DNA of 64,000 nucleotides from Neobacillus massiliamazoniensis (GCF_001048695.1 NZ_CVRB01000004.1:310001-374000), one strand, 5' to 3'. Shown: positions 10,597 to 20,305, numbered from the stretch's first letter. Made by a program: numbers and translations. Notes: a model not told the origin generated them from the letters alone.

Positions 10597-10839
10597 GGCT
10601 GTGTTAAACTCGCCTGTTGATTTGCGCTCAAGAAGCGAGCATCCGCGTGCGTTCCGGGGAGCCTCCTCGGCGCTTAAGCGCCTGTGGGGTCTCCCCTGCC
10701 CCGTACTCCCGCAGGACGTTGAATCTGCTTCCATGAATCATCACCGCACGAAGGAAATGCGTTAGCATTCTCGAGGATCTCGCGCCTTCCGCTCCAATCA
10801 ACATAGATTCAAAAATCAACAATGACCTTTAACACAGCC
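10597..10839. mobile_element. MITE-like element, copy 1 (full length, 243 bp)
   Basis: The ends are GGCTGTGTTAAA and its near complement TTTAACACAGCC, with further paired ends around TGTTGATTT. The interior is GC-rich and hairpin-forming, with the core GGCGCTTAAGCGCC. Flanking octamers ATGAGATA and ATTAGATA match at 7 of 8 positions, which suggests a target-site duplication. Open frames inside are not considered genes. It lies upstream of sodF. Confidence 0.85.
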
Positions 10840-10902
10840 ATTAGATAAAAAGCACTCAAGTAAATGGTATGAGGGACTCATCATAATAAGAACAAACAGT
10901 GA

Positions 10903-10951
10903 AAAAGAAAAGGCCGCTCAAAAGGTTAAAGTCTCTAACCATAGAGCAGCC
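10903..10951 (-). terminator. Terminator after ypuI
   Basis: On the minus strand GGCTGCTC pairs with GAGCGGCC, with an inner GGTTA/TTAACC stem, followed by TTTTCTTTTTC. It lies 11 bases past the ypuI stop. Confidence 0.75.
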
Positions 10952-10962
10952 AAAAGGATGAA

Positions 10963-11451
10963 TTATTTTGATTGAATCATTTTTGTTCGATAATCTGTTT
11001 CATAAAACTCAAGTTCTTCTCTCATTCTCTGAAAATCCCCTTCTAAACCCTTAACGAGTTGAAGAAGGCTTTCAGGGACATTTTTATAAAATTTAATCGA
11101 ATTCTTTCCTGTATAGGCAGACCTGCTATCCTCATACCAGGCATCGTTCTTCGGAGCAAAAAACTCTTCAATGCATTGATGATAAATCCGGTAAAGGGTT
11201 TTTTCAGCCGCCGCTTTTTGGAAGGAGTCATTCTGTAAAATTACCATACAAGCCTCTAACCCTTCTTCACTAAAAACGATCAGCCTTCTTAAATTAGAGA
11301 AAATAATCTTATAATAAGGAAGGTCGTCTTCATTTACCAAAGTTAAATTTGAAACAGTCGTGTCATTTAAAAATGATTCAAGTGAACTGATCGTTTTCCT
11401 TAAAAAGTCCTTCACATCACGAAGCTGTGACTCCACTAATGTATTCCCCAT
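10963..11451 (-). CDS. ypuI: YpuI family protein (DUF3907)
   Basis: This 162-residue soluble, largely helical protein is recognisable as YpuI from its N-terminal LRDVKDFLRKTISSLESFL segment and from its position downstream of scpAB. No catalytic motif or membrane segment is visible, and no function is established for the family. The gene has its own ribosome site and ends at a strong terminator. Confidence 0.8.
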   Translation of the reverse strand: MGNTLVESQLRDVKDFLRKTISSLESFLNDTTVSNLTLVNEDDLPYYKIIFSNLRRLIVFSEEGLEACMVILQNDSFQKAAAEKTLYRIYHQCIEEFFAPKNDAWYEDSRSAYTGKNSIKFYKNVPESLLQLVKGLEGDFQRMREELEFYETDYRTKMIQSK

Positions 11452-11480
11452 TACCCCATCCCCTTTACAAACTATTGGAA

Positions 11481-11906
11481 TTAATTTGGCTGCAAAATAA
11501 AATCTTGAGGTGAACTCACTACATAACCTTTTCTTTGCTTTATAGACATAAAGACTTCAGGTAATTTAGAAAAGTCAACATTTTGGAAATAAGCGGCAAA
11601 TTCTTGCTTTGAATTAATATATAAGCGCTTCCGATGTTGCAGATCAGGATTTTTTAACAAACAAATAAGGGCGACAACATCTTTAAAATTTACATCCCTA
11701 CCTTCGTGCACAAAAATAGGATCTTGGTCTGAAGTCATAAATTCACTGCGAATTTCTTCAAAATACCTTAGATACAAAACATGAAGCGTTCTTTCTTCAG
11801 CTTCTTCAGTAAAAGTAACCTCACTTCTATTAAAGAAATCTTCCGAGGTATTCGATTTTTCTTTTTCCAATTCATATCCAACGCATTCTCTAATAATCAA
11901 TCTCAT
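11481..11906 (-). CDS. Hypothetical protein between scpB and ypuI
   Basis: I do not recognise this 141-residue protein. It is hydrophilic, with a highly charged N-terminal part (residues 10-45) and a C-terminal part rich in aromatic and basic residues. It has no signal peptide, membrane helix or cysteine pair. The start is well supported by AAGGAG eight bases upstream. It lies 29 bases before ypuI in the same direction, so the two may be cotranscribed. B. subtilis has no extra gene that I know of at this position. Confidence 0.7.
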   Translation of the reverse strand: MRLIIRECVGYELEKEKSNTSEDFFNRSEVTFTEEAEERTLHVLYLRYFEEIRSEFMTSDQDPIFVHEGRDVNFKDVVALICLLKNPDLQHRKRLYINSKQEFAAYFQNVDFSKLPEVFMSIKQRKGYVVSSPQDFILQPN

Positions 11907-12013
11907 TCAGCTCCTTAGCCTGTCAAATAACCTAACAAAAGAATGTTATAAAGAACAAATTTCTTAAAAACGTACTTTTATTCTAGCATATATATGAATG
12001 AAGAGGTGTATGA

Positions 12014-12601
12014 TTAGGAGTTAATCGTTTCCTGAAATTTTTCAAAAAATAAATCTGCTTCCTCTTGAACAAATTCTTCATTCACTTTTTCAGGGAGCTG
12101 TGGTAATTCTTCAATATTTTTTAGACCAAAATAATCAAGAAACTCTTTGGTTGTACCATATAAATATGCTCTTCCTGTTCCTTCTGCACGACCAACCTCT
12201 TTAATAAGGGCTTTTGCCATTAGCGTTTGCAGCGGCCGCTCAGTCTTAACACCACGAATTTCCTCTATTTCCGTACGAGTAATCGGCTGTTTGTAAGCAA
12301 TAATTGCTAGTGTTTCAAGAGCAGCCTGTGAGAGGGTAGAGGTATTGGGGGAATCAACAAGTTTCTTTAAATAGATGGCATTTTCTTTCTTTGTAGCCAA
12401 CTGATAAGTATTTGCCATTAGTACAATCTTTATTCCTCTTTTTTTGTCCTGGTCATACCCTTGTCTTAGTTCCTCGACAATTTCATTTGCCTTGTGTTCC
12501 TCAACTTCTAGAACCTCTGCAATTTGTTTTAATGAAAGTCCTTCATCACCTGCAGCAAACAAAAGACTTTCTAATATACTACTCCAATTAATAAGATTCA
12601 A
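12014..12601 (-). CDS. scpB: Segregation and condensation protein ScpB
   Basis: This 195-residue winged-helix kleisin-associated protein forms the SMC-ScpA-ScpB condensin with ScpA and SMC. Family motifs include [20 protein letters not shown] and [14 protein letters not shown] place the start at a TTG (position 12601) with AAAGGAG nine bases upstream, which gives the usual family length and N-terminus. A longer open frame reaching 12667 starts with a sequence not seen in the family and lies inside scpA. With this start the gene overlaps the scpA stop by 14 bases. Confidence 0.92.
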   Translation of the reverse strand: MNLINWSSILESLLFAAGDEGLSLKQIAEVLEVEEHKANEIVEELRQGYDQDKKRGIKIVLMANTYQLATKKENAIYLKKLVDSPNTSTLSQAALETLAIIAYKQPITRTEIEEIRGVKTERPLQTLMAKALIKEVGRAEGTGRAYLYGTTKEFLDYFGLKNIEELPQLPEKVNEEFVQEEADLFFEKFQETINS

Positions 12602-13358
12602 CCACCTGGACTCCTTTCTCTGCAGCAGCAACAAAAATCTCCCCGAAGTTTTCTTGTTGGTCCACATTAATCTCTTTTCTTTTAATCAGTTCTAAAATAG
12701 CCAAGAATGTCACAACAATATGTTCCTTTGCAGGTAAAGGGAATAAATCATGAAAGTTCACTCGTAAATGTTGCTGTTTTAAGCATTCCATAATCTCAGA
12801 CATTCTTTTCTCAATGGATACCTCTTGTCGGGTAATTTTCGTCGCCATTGGCCGCTGCAGTTTTTTTCTTCTCATTAATTTTTGAAATGCTGCTAGCATG
12901 TCATAGAGAGAAACATTCAGTTCTGTTCTTTCCGACTGTCTTTCTTTAGCAAAATCCGAGAGATCGCTGGGCGGCTTGGTATATAATAAGCCCCTTTCCT
13001 CCTCAAGCGTCTTCAGATCAAGTGCTGCTTCCTTATACTTTCGATATTCAATTAAGCGCTCAACAAGCTCATCGCGCGGGTCTTCCTCAAATGTAAAGTC
13101 AGTTTCCTGTTCATCTACTATCTCTTCATGCTTAGGTAACAGCATCTTACTCTTAATTGCAAGCAGGGTTGCAGCCATTACCAAAAATTCACTAGCTACA
13201 TCGAGCTTTAGTTCATTCATTGTTTTTATATACATTAAGTATTGCTCTGTAATCTGAGCTACAGGAATATCATATATATCAATTTCAAGCCGATTAATTA
13301 AATGGAGAAGTAAGTCTAAAGGTCCTTCAAATGCATCAATTTTTACCTGATATGGCAT
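12588..13358 (-). CDS. scpA: Segregation and condensation protein ScpA
   Basis: This 256-residue kleisin links the SMC heads with ScpB in the chromosome condensin complex. The N-terminal signature [12 protein letters not shown] and the C-terminal winged-helix ([14 protein letters not shown]) are clear. It is the first gene of the scpAB pair, with overlap into scpB indicating coupling. Confidence 0.95.
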   Translation of the reverse strand: MPYQVKIDAFEGPLDLLLHLINRLEIDIYDIPVAQITEQYLMYIKTMNELKLDVASEFLVMAATLLAIKSKMLLPKHEEIVDEQETDFTFEEDPRDELVERLIEYRKYKEAALDLKTLEEERGLLYTKPPSDLSDFAKERQSERTELNVSLYDMLAAFQKLMRRKKLQRPMATKITRQEVSIEKRMSEIMECLKQQHLRVNFHDLFPLPAKEHIVVTFLAILELIKRKEINVDQQENFGEIFVAAAEKGVQVVESY

Positions 13359-13563
13359 TAAATTTCACCAAATTCCTAAAAGTTTCACCTATTCTTTAAC
13401 ATGAATATTAATATTATAGAGGATTCTAAAGACTTATCCAATAGAAAAGTCAACCTGTTTGCGACCATGATGGTGAAAATCATGACGATGGCCCATAACA
13501 ATGGACAACTACACCACATATGATGACATAGAAAAACCAATTATTTTATAGGAGGTATTCAAT

Positions 13564-13656
13564 ATGTCTGATGGTGTAGGCTTTGGTGGCGGATTTGCGT
13601 TAATCGTAGTTTTATTCATTTTGTTGATTATTGTTGGTGCCGCTTGGATTTGGTAA
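13564..13656 (+). CDS. YjcZ-family sporulation micropeptide
   Basis: A 30-residue protein starts MSDGVGFGGGFALIVVLFIL and ends in a hydrophobic segment, closing with AAWIW. Glycine-rich N-termini followed by a single membrane helix of this exact style define the YjcZ family of sporulation micropeptides. A perfect AGGAGGT lies seven bases before the ATG. The gene stands alone between scpA and ypuF, and a hairpin repeat lies downstream. Confidence 0.88.
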   Translation: MSDGVGFGGGFALIVVLFILLIIVGAAWIW

Positions 13657-13714
13657 AATAAGTTTATTTACCAATTAAAAAGCGTACTAGTTCTTCATGA
13701 ACTGGACATAAATG

Positions 13715-13836
13715 AAAAAGGATGTCCCAAACAAAGTGTCAGACCCCTCAATGTACAATTCATAGCTGAACTTTTTTTATGATGCGACTATATATTGTTA
13801 AGCGAGGGGTCAAACCATTGAGGGACATCCTCTTTT
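13715..13836. repeat. Long imperfect hairpin element B
   Basis: Outer arms GGATGTCCC and GGGACATCC, middle arms with GACCCCTC and GAGGGGTC, and inner arms around ACAATTCATAG form a long hairpin. It resembles element A at 7152-7276 in size, arm order and the motif GTCAGACCCCTC. A T-rich tract follows on the plus strand after a short spacer, so it can act as terminator for the YjcZ-type gene. Confidence 0.7.
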
Positions 13837-13914
13837 ATATAAAAGAGTTTTTTTTTCAAGCAATCATCCTATTATGTTAAACTATACATAAAAATTATGA
13901 CATGGAGGGATTCC

Positions 13915-14436
13915 TTGTACCCGCATGAGTATATTCAGTATTTAGTTCATTTTCATGGTGACCGAGATTATTTTGAGTGCCATGAAATACTTGAGGAGTA
14001 TTGGAAAAAAAACGATCCCGGTAATAAAGATTCAATATGGGTTGGTCTTATTCTACTGTCGGTATCAAATTATCATCACCGAAGAGCGAATTTTAATGGT
14101 GCCAAGAGAACATTAAAAAAAGCAATAAAAATCTTTCTCTTACAGGAGAAATCCTTGAAATCATTAAGATTAAATCAAGAACAGTTGATGTCCTTGTTAC
14201 AACAACGATTAGATATGATGGAAAAGGAAATAGCCTATAATAACTTTGATTTACCCATTTACGATTCAAGTCTTATTGATGCTTGTAAAAAGACAGCCAG
14301 TAAAATGGGAATAAAGCGGGGAAGTGAAAGTGACCTTATGAACATGGACATCATTCACAAGCATCTTGTAAGAGATAGAACGAGCGTGATTGAGGAACGA
14401 AATCGGGCAGTAAAATTCAGAAAAGGCAACAAATAA
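13915..14436 (+). CDS. ypuF: DUF309 family protein YpuF
   Basis: This 173-residue protein has the DUF309 signature HFHGDRDYFECHEILEEYWK near its N-terminus, a helical fold in which conserved His and Glu residues could bind metal. Function is not established. I choose the TTG at 13915 because GGAGGG lies five bases upstream and the resulting N-terminus (YPHEYIQYLVHF) fits the family; the alternative is an ATG at 13897. It is convergent with ribT. Confidence 0.82.
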   Translation: MYPHEYIQYLVHFHGDRDYFECHEILEEYWKKNDPGNKDSIWVGLILLSVSNYHHRRANFNGAKRTLKKAIKIFLLQEKSLKSLRLNQEQLMSLLQQRLDMMEKEIAYNNFDLPIYDSSLIDACKKTASKMGIKRGSESDLMNMDIIHKHLVRDRTSVIEERNRAVKFRKGNK

Positions 14437-14463
14437 CTCATTCGTTGCCTTTTCAATCACAGC

Positions 14464-14832
<369 letters not shown>

Positions 14833-14972
14833 TTAAATAACCCCATAAAATTAACGGTTTAATAATCGTCTATTTTTTAAAGCAATCCTTCTATTTATGT
14901 TATGTAGTAAAATGAATTATGTTTCACTTACACCATCATACATAAATAACATTTATTCAGCAATGATAAATA

Positions 14973-15071
14973 TTACGAATGTCTAGTGGCAAAAAAAAAG
15001 CAATAAATAATCCCCCAGATAATGGACAATCCCACAAGTATACCAAATAAGGCCCCATTTCTCTTTTTCAT
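14973..15071 (-). CDS. Putative small membrane protein (32 residues)
   Basis: This short frame begins MKKRNGALFGILVGLSIIWG and continues as one hydrophobic helix with a short basic tail ending in TRHS. GGAGGAAG lies seven bases before the ATG, which is much better than expected by chance. I do not recognise a family. It is the only coding candidate in the 616-base gap between ribT and lysA. Confidence 0.55.
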   Translation of the reverse strand: MKKRNGALFGILVGLSIIWGIIYCFFFATRHS

Positions 15072-15167
15072 CAAAATCTTCCTCCAAAAGCAGGTAATGA
15101 TTGTCCTTATCTATATTTTACACTAAATAACAAAATTAAGCCATTTTCCTTCTGATCAGTATAATTT

Positions 15168-15400
15168 AGAAAAGCGCAAGCGCCTTTGTCAGCCTGCCAG
15201 CATCGTTGAATAATCTTCCTTGCAGGCATGCGACTAGCTGAACATTAACTTCCTCGAATAAGCTGTGGCGCAAGAGCAGCGACAGTGGCTAGGCGCTCCG
15301 CCGAAAAACTCACGTTTTTCGGCGCGCGAGGTATCGCTTTCGAAGCTTACTCTTTTGGAGCTGGACAATTCTCAAGGTCAAATTTAATACTTTCTTATCC
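15168..15400. repeat. GAAAAGCG-type modular repeat (long variant)
   Basis: The element begins AGAAAAGCGCAAGCGCC and ends GGAGCTGGACAATTCTC followed by a TTTCTTATCC tail. It contains a CCGAAAAAC/GTTTTTCGG hairpin. It shares both ends with 62077-62373 and the tail with 44442-44515. No gene is inside. Confidence 0.75.
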
Positions 15401-15403
15401 TAT

Positions 15404-15433
15404 AAATAAAGCTGCCACAAAAATGGCAGCTTA
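15404..15433 (-). terminator. Terminator after lysA
   Basis: On the minus strand AAGCTGCCA pairs with TGGCAGCTT, followed by a T-rich run. The hairpin overlaps the lysA stop codon. Confidence 0.85.
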
Positions 15434-16735
15434 ATAAAGCGGCAGATCTAGCTTTATCAAATCCTCATACGATTCCCTTTTAACTACAAGAGTTGATTTC
15501 CCATTTTCCACAAAAACTACTGCTGGTCTGGGGAGACGGTTATAGTTATTAGCCATAGAATAGCCGTAAGCCCCTGTACAAAATACAGCAAGTATATCTT
15601 CATCATCAATTTCCGGTAATGGCAAATCCCAAATCAACATATCGCCTGATTCACAGCATTTCCCTGCGATTGAGACTACTTCTTTTACTTTCTCAAGCGG
15701 CTTATTTGCTAAGACAGCTTCATATTTTGCTTGATAGAGAGCGGGCCTAATATTATCACTCATACCACCATCTACCGCTAAATATTTTCTTACTCTAGGT
15801 ACTTCTTTGGACGACCCAACTTGATATAAGGTGATTCCGGCATCCCCAACAAGAGATCGTCCCGGTTCTATCCAAATTTCTGGAAGTTTTAAGGAATGCT
15901 GTTCCGTCAATTTTTTAACCTCTTTAAGCATCTCACTTACATACTGGTATGGGGAGATGGGTTCATCTTCTTTTGTATATCTGATTCCAAAGCCCCCACC
16001 AAGGTTTAAAACTGTTGCTTCAAAAGAATATTTATTTTTCCAATGCAGCATTTGCTCTATTATTTTTTTAGCGGCTAATAGAACGCCCGTCGTTTCAAAA
16101 ATTTGTGAACCAATATGGCAGTGAAGTCCCAATACCACAAAATTTTTAACATCAAGAACAGTTCTTAATGCTTCTTCCGCTTGGCCATTCTGTAAATCGA
16201 AACCAAATTTTGAATCCTCTTGACCTGTTAAAATATAATCATGTGTATGGGCTTCAACCCCAGGTGTAACCCTTAATAATATATTGATCGTTGCATTTTT
16301 TTCGCTGCAAATCGCTTTTAAAAGTTCAATTTCATAAAAATTATCGATGACAATGCAACCTATCCCAGACTCTACTGCCATCTCCAATTCTTGTTTGCTT
16401 TTATTATTTCCGTGAAAATGAATTCGTTCAACGGGGAAGCCTGCTTTAATAGCTGTATACAATTCACCGCCTGAGACGACGTCAAGGGATAATCCTTCTT
16501 CTTCTGCTAATTGAATCATAGCAATTGCCGAAAAAGCTTTGCTAGCATAAGCAACTTGAGATTTTACCTTTTGATCTTCAAAAGCCAACTTAAATCCTCT
16601 AGCCCGCTCTCTGATAAAAGCAACATCGTAGACATATAGCGGGGTTCCAAATTGCTTCGCTAAATCAATCGTATCTACATCGCCTATCGCCAGATTCCCT
16701 TTATTATTTATACTAGTCGATCCATAGGTATACAT
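15431..16735 (-). CDS. lysA: Diaminopimelate decarboxylase
   Basis: This 434-residue PLP enzyme converts meso-diaminopimelate to lysine, the last step of lysine synthesis. The PLP lysine is K66 in AYASKAFS. The glycine-rich phosphate-binding loop is NLGGGFGI and the substrate-contacting CESGD motif is present in the C-terminal half. Length and position next to the spoVA operon match B. subtilis. I see no lysine riboswitch in the 172 bases upstream, so expression may depend on a short promoter there or on read-through from spoVA. Confidence 0.96.
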   Translation of the reverse strand: MYTYGSTSINNKGNLAIGDVDTIDLAKQFGTPLYVYDVAFIRERARGFKLAFEDQKVKSQVAYASKAFSAIAMIQLAEEEGLSLDVVSGGELYTAIKAGFPVERIHFHGNNKSKQELEMAVESGIGCIVIDNFYEIELLKAICSEKNATINILLRVTPGVEAHTHDYILTGQEDSKFGFDLQNGQAEEALRTVLDVKNFVVLGLHCHIGSQIFETTGVLLAAKKIIEQMLHWKNKYSFEATVLNLGGGFGIRYTKEDEPISPYQYVSEMLKEVKKLTEQHSLKLPEIWIEPGRSLVGDAGITLYQVGSSKEVPRVRKYLAVDGGMSDNIRPALYQAKYEAVLANKPLEKVKEVVSIAGKCCESGDMLIWDLPLPEIDDEDILAVFCTGAYGYSMANNYNRLPRPAVVFVENGKSTLVVKRESYEDLIKLDLPLY

Positions 16736-16765
16736 TCCCTTCCATCTCCCCGTACAGTACTTTAC

Positions 16766-16808
16766 TAAAAAACAAATAGACAGAATTCATTAAAGAAACT
16801 GCCTATTT
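16766..16808 (-). terminator. Terminator between spoVAF and lysA
   Basis: On the minus strand AAATAGGCAG and CTGTCTATTT form arms around a 15-base loop, followed by GTTTTTT. It would end the spoVA transcript before lysA. Confidence 0.6.
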
Positions 16809-16850
16809 ATATCTTTATAAAAATTAAATTTACTTTAGCATAACTACAAG

Positions 16851-16903
16851 AAAAGCGCAAGACGCCCGTATAGCGCCGTATGGACTGGAGCGCTTCGACT
16901 TCT
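16851..16903. repeat. Short GAAAAGCG-type repeat remnant
   Basis: The segment contains AAGAAAAGCGCAAG, followed by paired GC-rich stretches around TAGCGCC and GGAGCGCTT. It looks like a reduced copy of the modular repeat family and lies just past the spoVAF stop. Confidence 0.5.
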
Positions 16904-16907
16904 TTTT

Positions 16908-18389
16908 TTATTCTTTAGGATTCTGACGGTAACGATTACGAGGATGAACAATGCTCGGTCTAAGTACCGAGCCAGGAATAGCTCTTCGAAAGATAATATG
17001 CAGGATCGCTTTTGGTTCAAAAGGAAGAAATGGCCAAAAATAGGGCGTATTTAATGCTCGCATACTTACAAGGAATATGAAAAATAAGGTGGATCCAATA
17101 ACAAAACCGGCTGTGTGAAAGAAAGAAACCAAAAGCATTAATGATAATCTCGCAATTTTGTTGGCTATGCTTAATTCATAACTAGGCGTGGTAAACGTTC
17201 CAATCCCCGCAACTGCCGTATATAGGATAACCTCAGGCACGAATAGACCGACACTGATCGCAATTTGCCCAATCAATACAGCAGCGATTAAGCCCATGGC
17301 GGTTGATAATGGGCTTGGGGTATGTATGGCCGCAATCCTTAAAAATTCAATTCCAAAATCCGCTAAAAATAGTTGGACTATGATTGGTATATTGGTTTGT
17401 GCATTTGGCCCTATAAAGGAAAGCTTTTCAGGTAACAAAGACGGTTCTAATACAAACAAAAGCCACAAAGGAGTTAAGAAAATAGACGTAAAGACACCTA
17501 AAAAACGAGTCCAACGGACAAATGTCCCCATCGCTGGTGATTCCCGAAATTCTTCAGCGTGCTGCAAATGATGAAAAAAAGTAGCAGGCGTTATGATTAC
17601 ACTTGGCGATGTATCACAAACGATTATTACGTGACCTTCTAAAATATGAGCAGCAGCCACATCTGCTCTTTCAGTATACCTTATACGCGGATAGGGGTTA
17701 AAACCTTGTTTAATAATAAACTCTTCAATCGTTTTATCAGCCATTGGAATACCATCAATATTTATTTCATTTATTTCTTTTCTGATAATATTTAATAAAT
17801 CCGGGTCTGCCACATCTTCCAAATAGGTTATTGCAACATCTGTTTTCGAACGTTTTCCAACCCTGATCAATTCAAATCGAAGTCTTTCGTCTCTTATTCT
17901 CCTTCTAATTAAAGCTGTATTCATTATGATATTTTCGACAAAGCCGTCACGTGCACCGCGGACTACCTTTTCAGTATCTGGCTCTTGCGGCGTGCGTCCA
18001 GGATAGTTTCTTACATCAACGATAAATGCTCTATCTGCACCATCAATTACCACTGCAGTTTGTCCAGAAAATAAGAAAGTGACCAGATCAGATAATGTGT
18101 AAATAGGTAAAACAGATTGATTGACAAGCCGATTTTCAATGATTTTAAATACATCTGCTGACCTTTTTTCATGGTCATTAATCTCCACTAACTCTTCAAT
18201 CAGTTCAATAAGAAATCGAGTATCACATAAGCCACTGACAGAATAGATATGGACATCTGTATTTAATATCTTTAACTTTCGTAGATTTAAATCAAAGCTA
18301 ATTCCAAGCCCTACCCTTTGCTTCATATAATGTTCAATTTCAGTTACCGATTGGGGGATTGGCCATTTTTGATCCTCTGATATTACCAT
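16908..18389 (-). CDS. spoVAF: Stage V sporulation protein AF
   Basis: This 493-residue membrane protein belongs to the GerA/SpoVAF family and has the same length as B. subtilis SpoVAF. A soluble N-terminal half (about 1-290) is followed by several membrane helices. It is made in the forespore and lies in the spore inner membrane, where SpoVAF is thought to support the dipicolinate channel and germination. The ATG at 18389 has AAAGGAG eight bases upstream and lies inside the end of spoVAEA, so the genes overlap by 50 bases. Confidence 0.93.
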   Translation of the reverse strand: MVISEDQKWPIPQSVTEIEHYMKQRVGLGISFDLNLRKLKILNTDVHIYSVSGLCDTRFLIELIEELVEINDHEKRSADVFKIIENRLVNQSVLPIYTLSDLVTFLFSGQTAVVIDGADRAFIVDVRNYPGRTPQEPDTEKVVRGARDGFVENIIMNTALIRRRIRDERLRFELIRVGKRSKTDVAITYLEDVADPDLLNIIRKEINEINIDGIPMADKTIEEFIIKQGFNPYPRIRYTERADVAAAHILEGHVIIVCDTSPSVIITPATFFHHLQHAEEFRESPAMGTFVRWTRFLGVFTSIFLTPLWLLFVLEPSLLPEKLSFIGPNAQTNIPIIVQLFLADFGIEFLRIAAIHTPSPLSTAMGLIAAVLIGQIAISVGLFVPEVILYTAVAGIGTFTTPSYELSIANKIARLSLMLLVSFFHTAGFVIGSTLFFIFLVSMRALNTPYFWPFLPFEPKAILHIIFRRAIPGSVLRPSIVHPRNRYRQNPKE

Positions 18390-18951
18390 GGAAACCACTC
18401 CTTTCGAGGATAAGTTCTACTGCTTTTTTCGTAACAGGCGATCCGATTTTATAGTCGTCTCGTCTAGCCATTTTGCCAATATCACCAATTCCAACGATTA
18501 ATGGGACATCTAATTCATCGAGGCAGTAAACCGTATCTCCATTTATTCTCCCAATTTCCATCTCAGGTATACCTAATTTATCTACACCATATGAAGTTAA
18601 CTCCCCTTCACAGTCGATGCTAACATCCACCCTTGCCCATTCCTCATGTCTTGATTTTGCTGCAACTGCAATAATACCCAAGACCTCTATATCCTGATGG
18701 TTGGCTACATATTTCAAAGCACTTTCTCCCGCACCTTCTCCAACAATCCCACTGTCATCAAACATCACAAGTACAGGATCATGACGGGCTTTTTTAATCA
18801 ATTGAACCAACTCAGGTCCTGTTACTTTTGTTGGATTCCCTTTGGAAGCAGAAATACACCTTCCGCCAATTTCCTTTGCTACCTGTTGGACTGCCTTATT
18901 CGCGTACTCATCACCATCCGTGATTAAGATAACGCTTCTCCTTGTACTCAT
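18340..18951 (-). CDS. spoVAEA: Stage V sporulation protein AEA
   Basis: This 203-residue protein is the soluble SpoVAEa type, starting [20 protein letters not shown]; it contains [16 protein letters not shown] and has no membrane helix. The chosen ATG has AAAGGA about nine bases upstream. In B. subtilis it follows spoVAC, spoVAD and spoVAEB. Here it follows spoVAB directly, with a 26-base gap that leaves no room for those three genes. Confidence 0.92.
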   Translation of the reverse strand: MSTRRSVILITDGDEYANKAVQQVAKEIGGRCISASKGNPTKVTGPELVQLIKKARHDPVLVMFDDSGIVGEGAGESALKYVANHQDIEVLGIIAVAAKSRHEEWARVDVSIDCEGELTSYGVDKLGIPEMEIGRINGDTVYCLDELDVPLIVGIGDIGKMARRDDYKIGSPVTKKAVELILERSGFHGNIRGSKMANPPIGN

Positions 18952-18977
18952 ACTGTGATGTCCTTTCATTTATGGGT

Positions 18978-19406
18978 TTAACTATGATGAATAAAATAAA
19001 CCCATTGAAAAATCGATCCGCATATTTTTCCTAAGACAATTGCCATGATTAAGATAATGATTTTACCATCCAAATGAATCCTTTTTGCTAAAATGGGAAT
19101 GACATTCAAAACCTCAGTCAGAGCGGCAGCCAGCATCCCTACAAAGACACCATCTGTTAATCCAAGCGGTATGAGAAAGTAAGCTGAAATTCCTATAATT
19201 GGATCCCACAAACTTGCCCAGACCCCCGTAAGTGCACCTATGATGACTGTCCACTCGTAATGATGAATTAATTTCATTGTTTTAGTGAGTTGCGTTAGTC
19301 TTGGAATGATCCCAAGAACGGTTAGGAATGCGACAAATCCTGAGCCTACGGCCAATCCGCTTGCAAAACCTAGAAACATGACAGCGATAATTTTAATCGT
19401 CAACAA
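18978..19406 (-). CDS. spoVAB: Stage V sporulation protein AB
   Basis: This 142-residue protein consists almost entirely of membrane helices and matches SpoVAB in length and sequence character, with GFASGLAVGSGFVAFLTVLG near the start. It overlaps the end of spoVAA by 14 bases. SpoVA proteins move dipicolinic acid into the forespore and out at germination. Confidence 0.92.
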   Translation of the reverse strand: MLTIKIIAVMFLGFASGLAVGSGFVAFLTVLGIIPRLTQLTKTMKLIHHYEWTVIIGALTGVWASLWDPIIGISAYFLIPLGLTDGVFVGMLAAALTEVLNVIPILAKRIHLDGKIIILIMAIVLGKICGSIFQWVYFIHHS

Positions 19407-20028
19407 GATTTTTCATACTTTCTTTATTTTCATGGATAATCACATAATTATCTAAATCCATTTGATAATTAAACATTTCTACTTCTAGCGGACTAGGTTC
19501 TTCATTGAAACGTTTTTGAAAAAAATGATTAAAAAATAAAATCATTCCAAGCCCTAATCCTAGTGAATAAGGAATTTGAAATAGCAGTGGCTTTGGATCT
19601 ACCTTACCAGTAATAATCGTGTAAATTTTTTCATGAACATTTTTCATACTAACATCGTCATGAAAATTCATAATCGCCATCATCGAACCAAAAAATAGTA
19701 AAAACCATATTAAAAGAAAAAAAACTGTAGAAACTTTTTTTTTCTTTTCCATCACTTCGATGATCGTTTGTGCCGGGCCTATGGTTTGAATGTCCATTTC
19801 AGCAAATAGCTCTGTAATGTGATGGATAACTTTCATGACATCAATAATGGCAATATTTCGATCCATTTGTGAAAGATGATAAATTTTTAAATTTTGCAAT
19901 GTTGGCAAGCAGATTTCAGGAGCAATGATTTGGGCAACATCTTTTAATAAAATTATTTGATTAGGACGGGCTTGAACACGATTCCGCATTCGGATGTAAA
20001 TTGATTTTTCCAAAACATTCTCCCCCAT
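19393..20028 (-). CDS. spoVAA: Stage V sporulation protein AA
   Basis: This 211-residue protein has a soluble N-terminal domain of about 100 residues followed by two membrane helices (about 100-122 and 150-170). It is the first gene of a forespore operon; a sigma-G-like promoter is visible upstream. Length and order match B. subtilis spoVAA-spoVAB. Confidence 0.92.
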   Translation of the reverse strand: MGENVLEKSIYIRMRNRVQARPNQIILLKDVAQIIAPEICLPTLQNLKIYHLSQMDRNIAIIDVMKVIHHITELFAEMDIQTIGPAQTIIEVMEKKKKVSTVFFLLIWFLLFFGSMMAIMNFHDDVSMKNVHEKIYTIITGKVDPKPLLFQIPYSLGLGLGMILFFNHFFQKRFNEEPSPLEVEMFNYQMDLDNYVIIHENKESMKNLVDD

Positions 20029-20048
20029 ACTTAGATTTCATGTGTAAT

Positions 20049-20078
20049 TAGTATGAGTAAAACTCATTCTTTTCATGA
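20049..20078 (-). promoter_or_regulatory. Sigma-G-type promoter for the spoVA operon
   Basis: On the minus strand TCATG (-35 like) and CATACTA (-10) are separated by 18 bases. CATACTA matches the sigma-G -10 consensus, and the spoVA operon is a known sigma-G target. Confidence 0.65.
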
Positions 20079-20120
20079 ATTCGTGCAATAAATTTATCGT
20101 TTTCAAATGTTTAGAAATAA

Positions 20121-20305
20121 GGCTGTGTTAAACTTGCTTGTTGATTTGCGCTCCAGGCGCTTCGCTTTCCGCGGGCGTTCCGGGGAGCCTCCTCGGCGCT
20201 TAAGCGCCTGTGGGGTCTCCCCTGCCCCGTACTCCCGCAGGAGTCTCGCTCCTTCCGCTCCAATCAACATAGTTTCAAAAATCAACAATGACCTTTAACA
20301 TAGCC
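20121..20305. mobile_element. MITE-like element, copy 2 (185 bp)
   Basis: The left end GGCTGTGTTAAA and the right end TTTAACATAGCC frame a GC-rich interior with GGCGCTTAAGCGCC. About 60 bp of the long form is missing near the right end. Flanking octamers AGAAATAA and AAAAATTA match at only 6 of 8 positions. It lies between the spoVA promoter and the sigF terminator. Confidence 0.8.

Noticed and set aside
10628-10822. Open frames inside the MITE copies (also 20103-20298 and 51663-51896)
   Set aside because: They arise from the GC-rich interior shared between copies, have no ribosome site, and do not resemble any known protein; the element is better explained as non-coding.
13359-13563. A His/Asp-rich frame (GACCATGATGGTGAAAATC) before the YjcZ-type gene
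   Set aside because: It has no start with a ribosome site and is broken by stops; possibly a decayed sequence, but not supported as a gene.
16736-16907. Lysine riboswitch before lysA
   Set aside because: The gap is only 172 bases and contains a simple hairpin and a short repeat; the five-helix L-box pattern is not seen.
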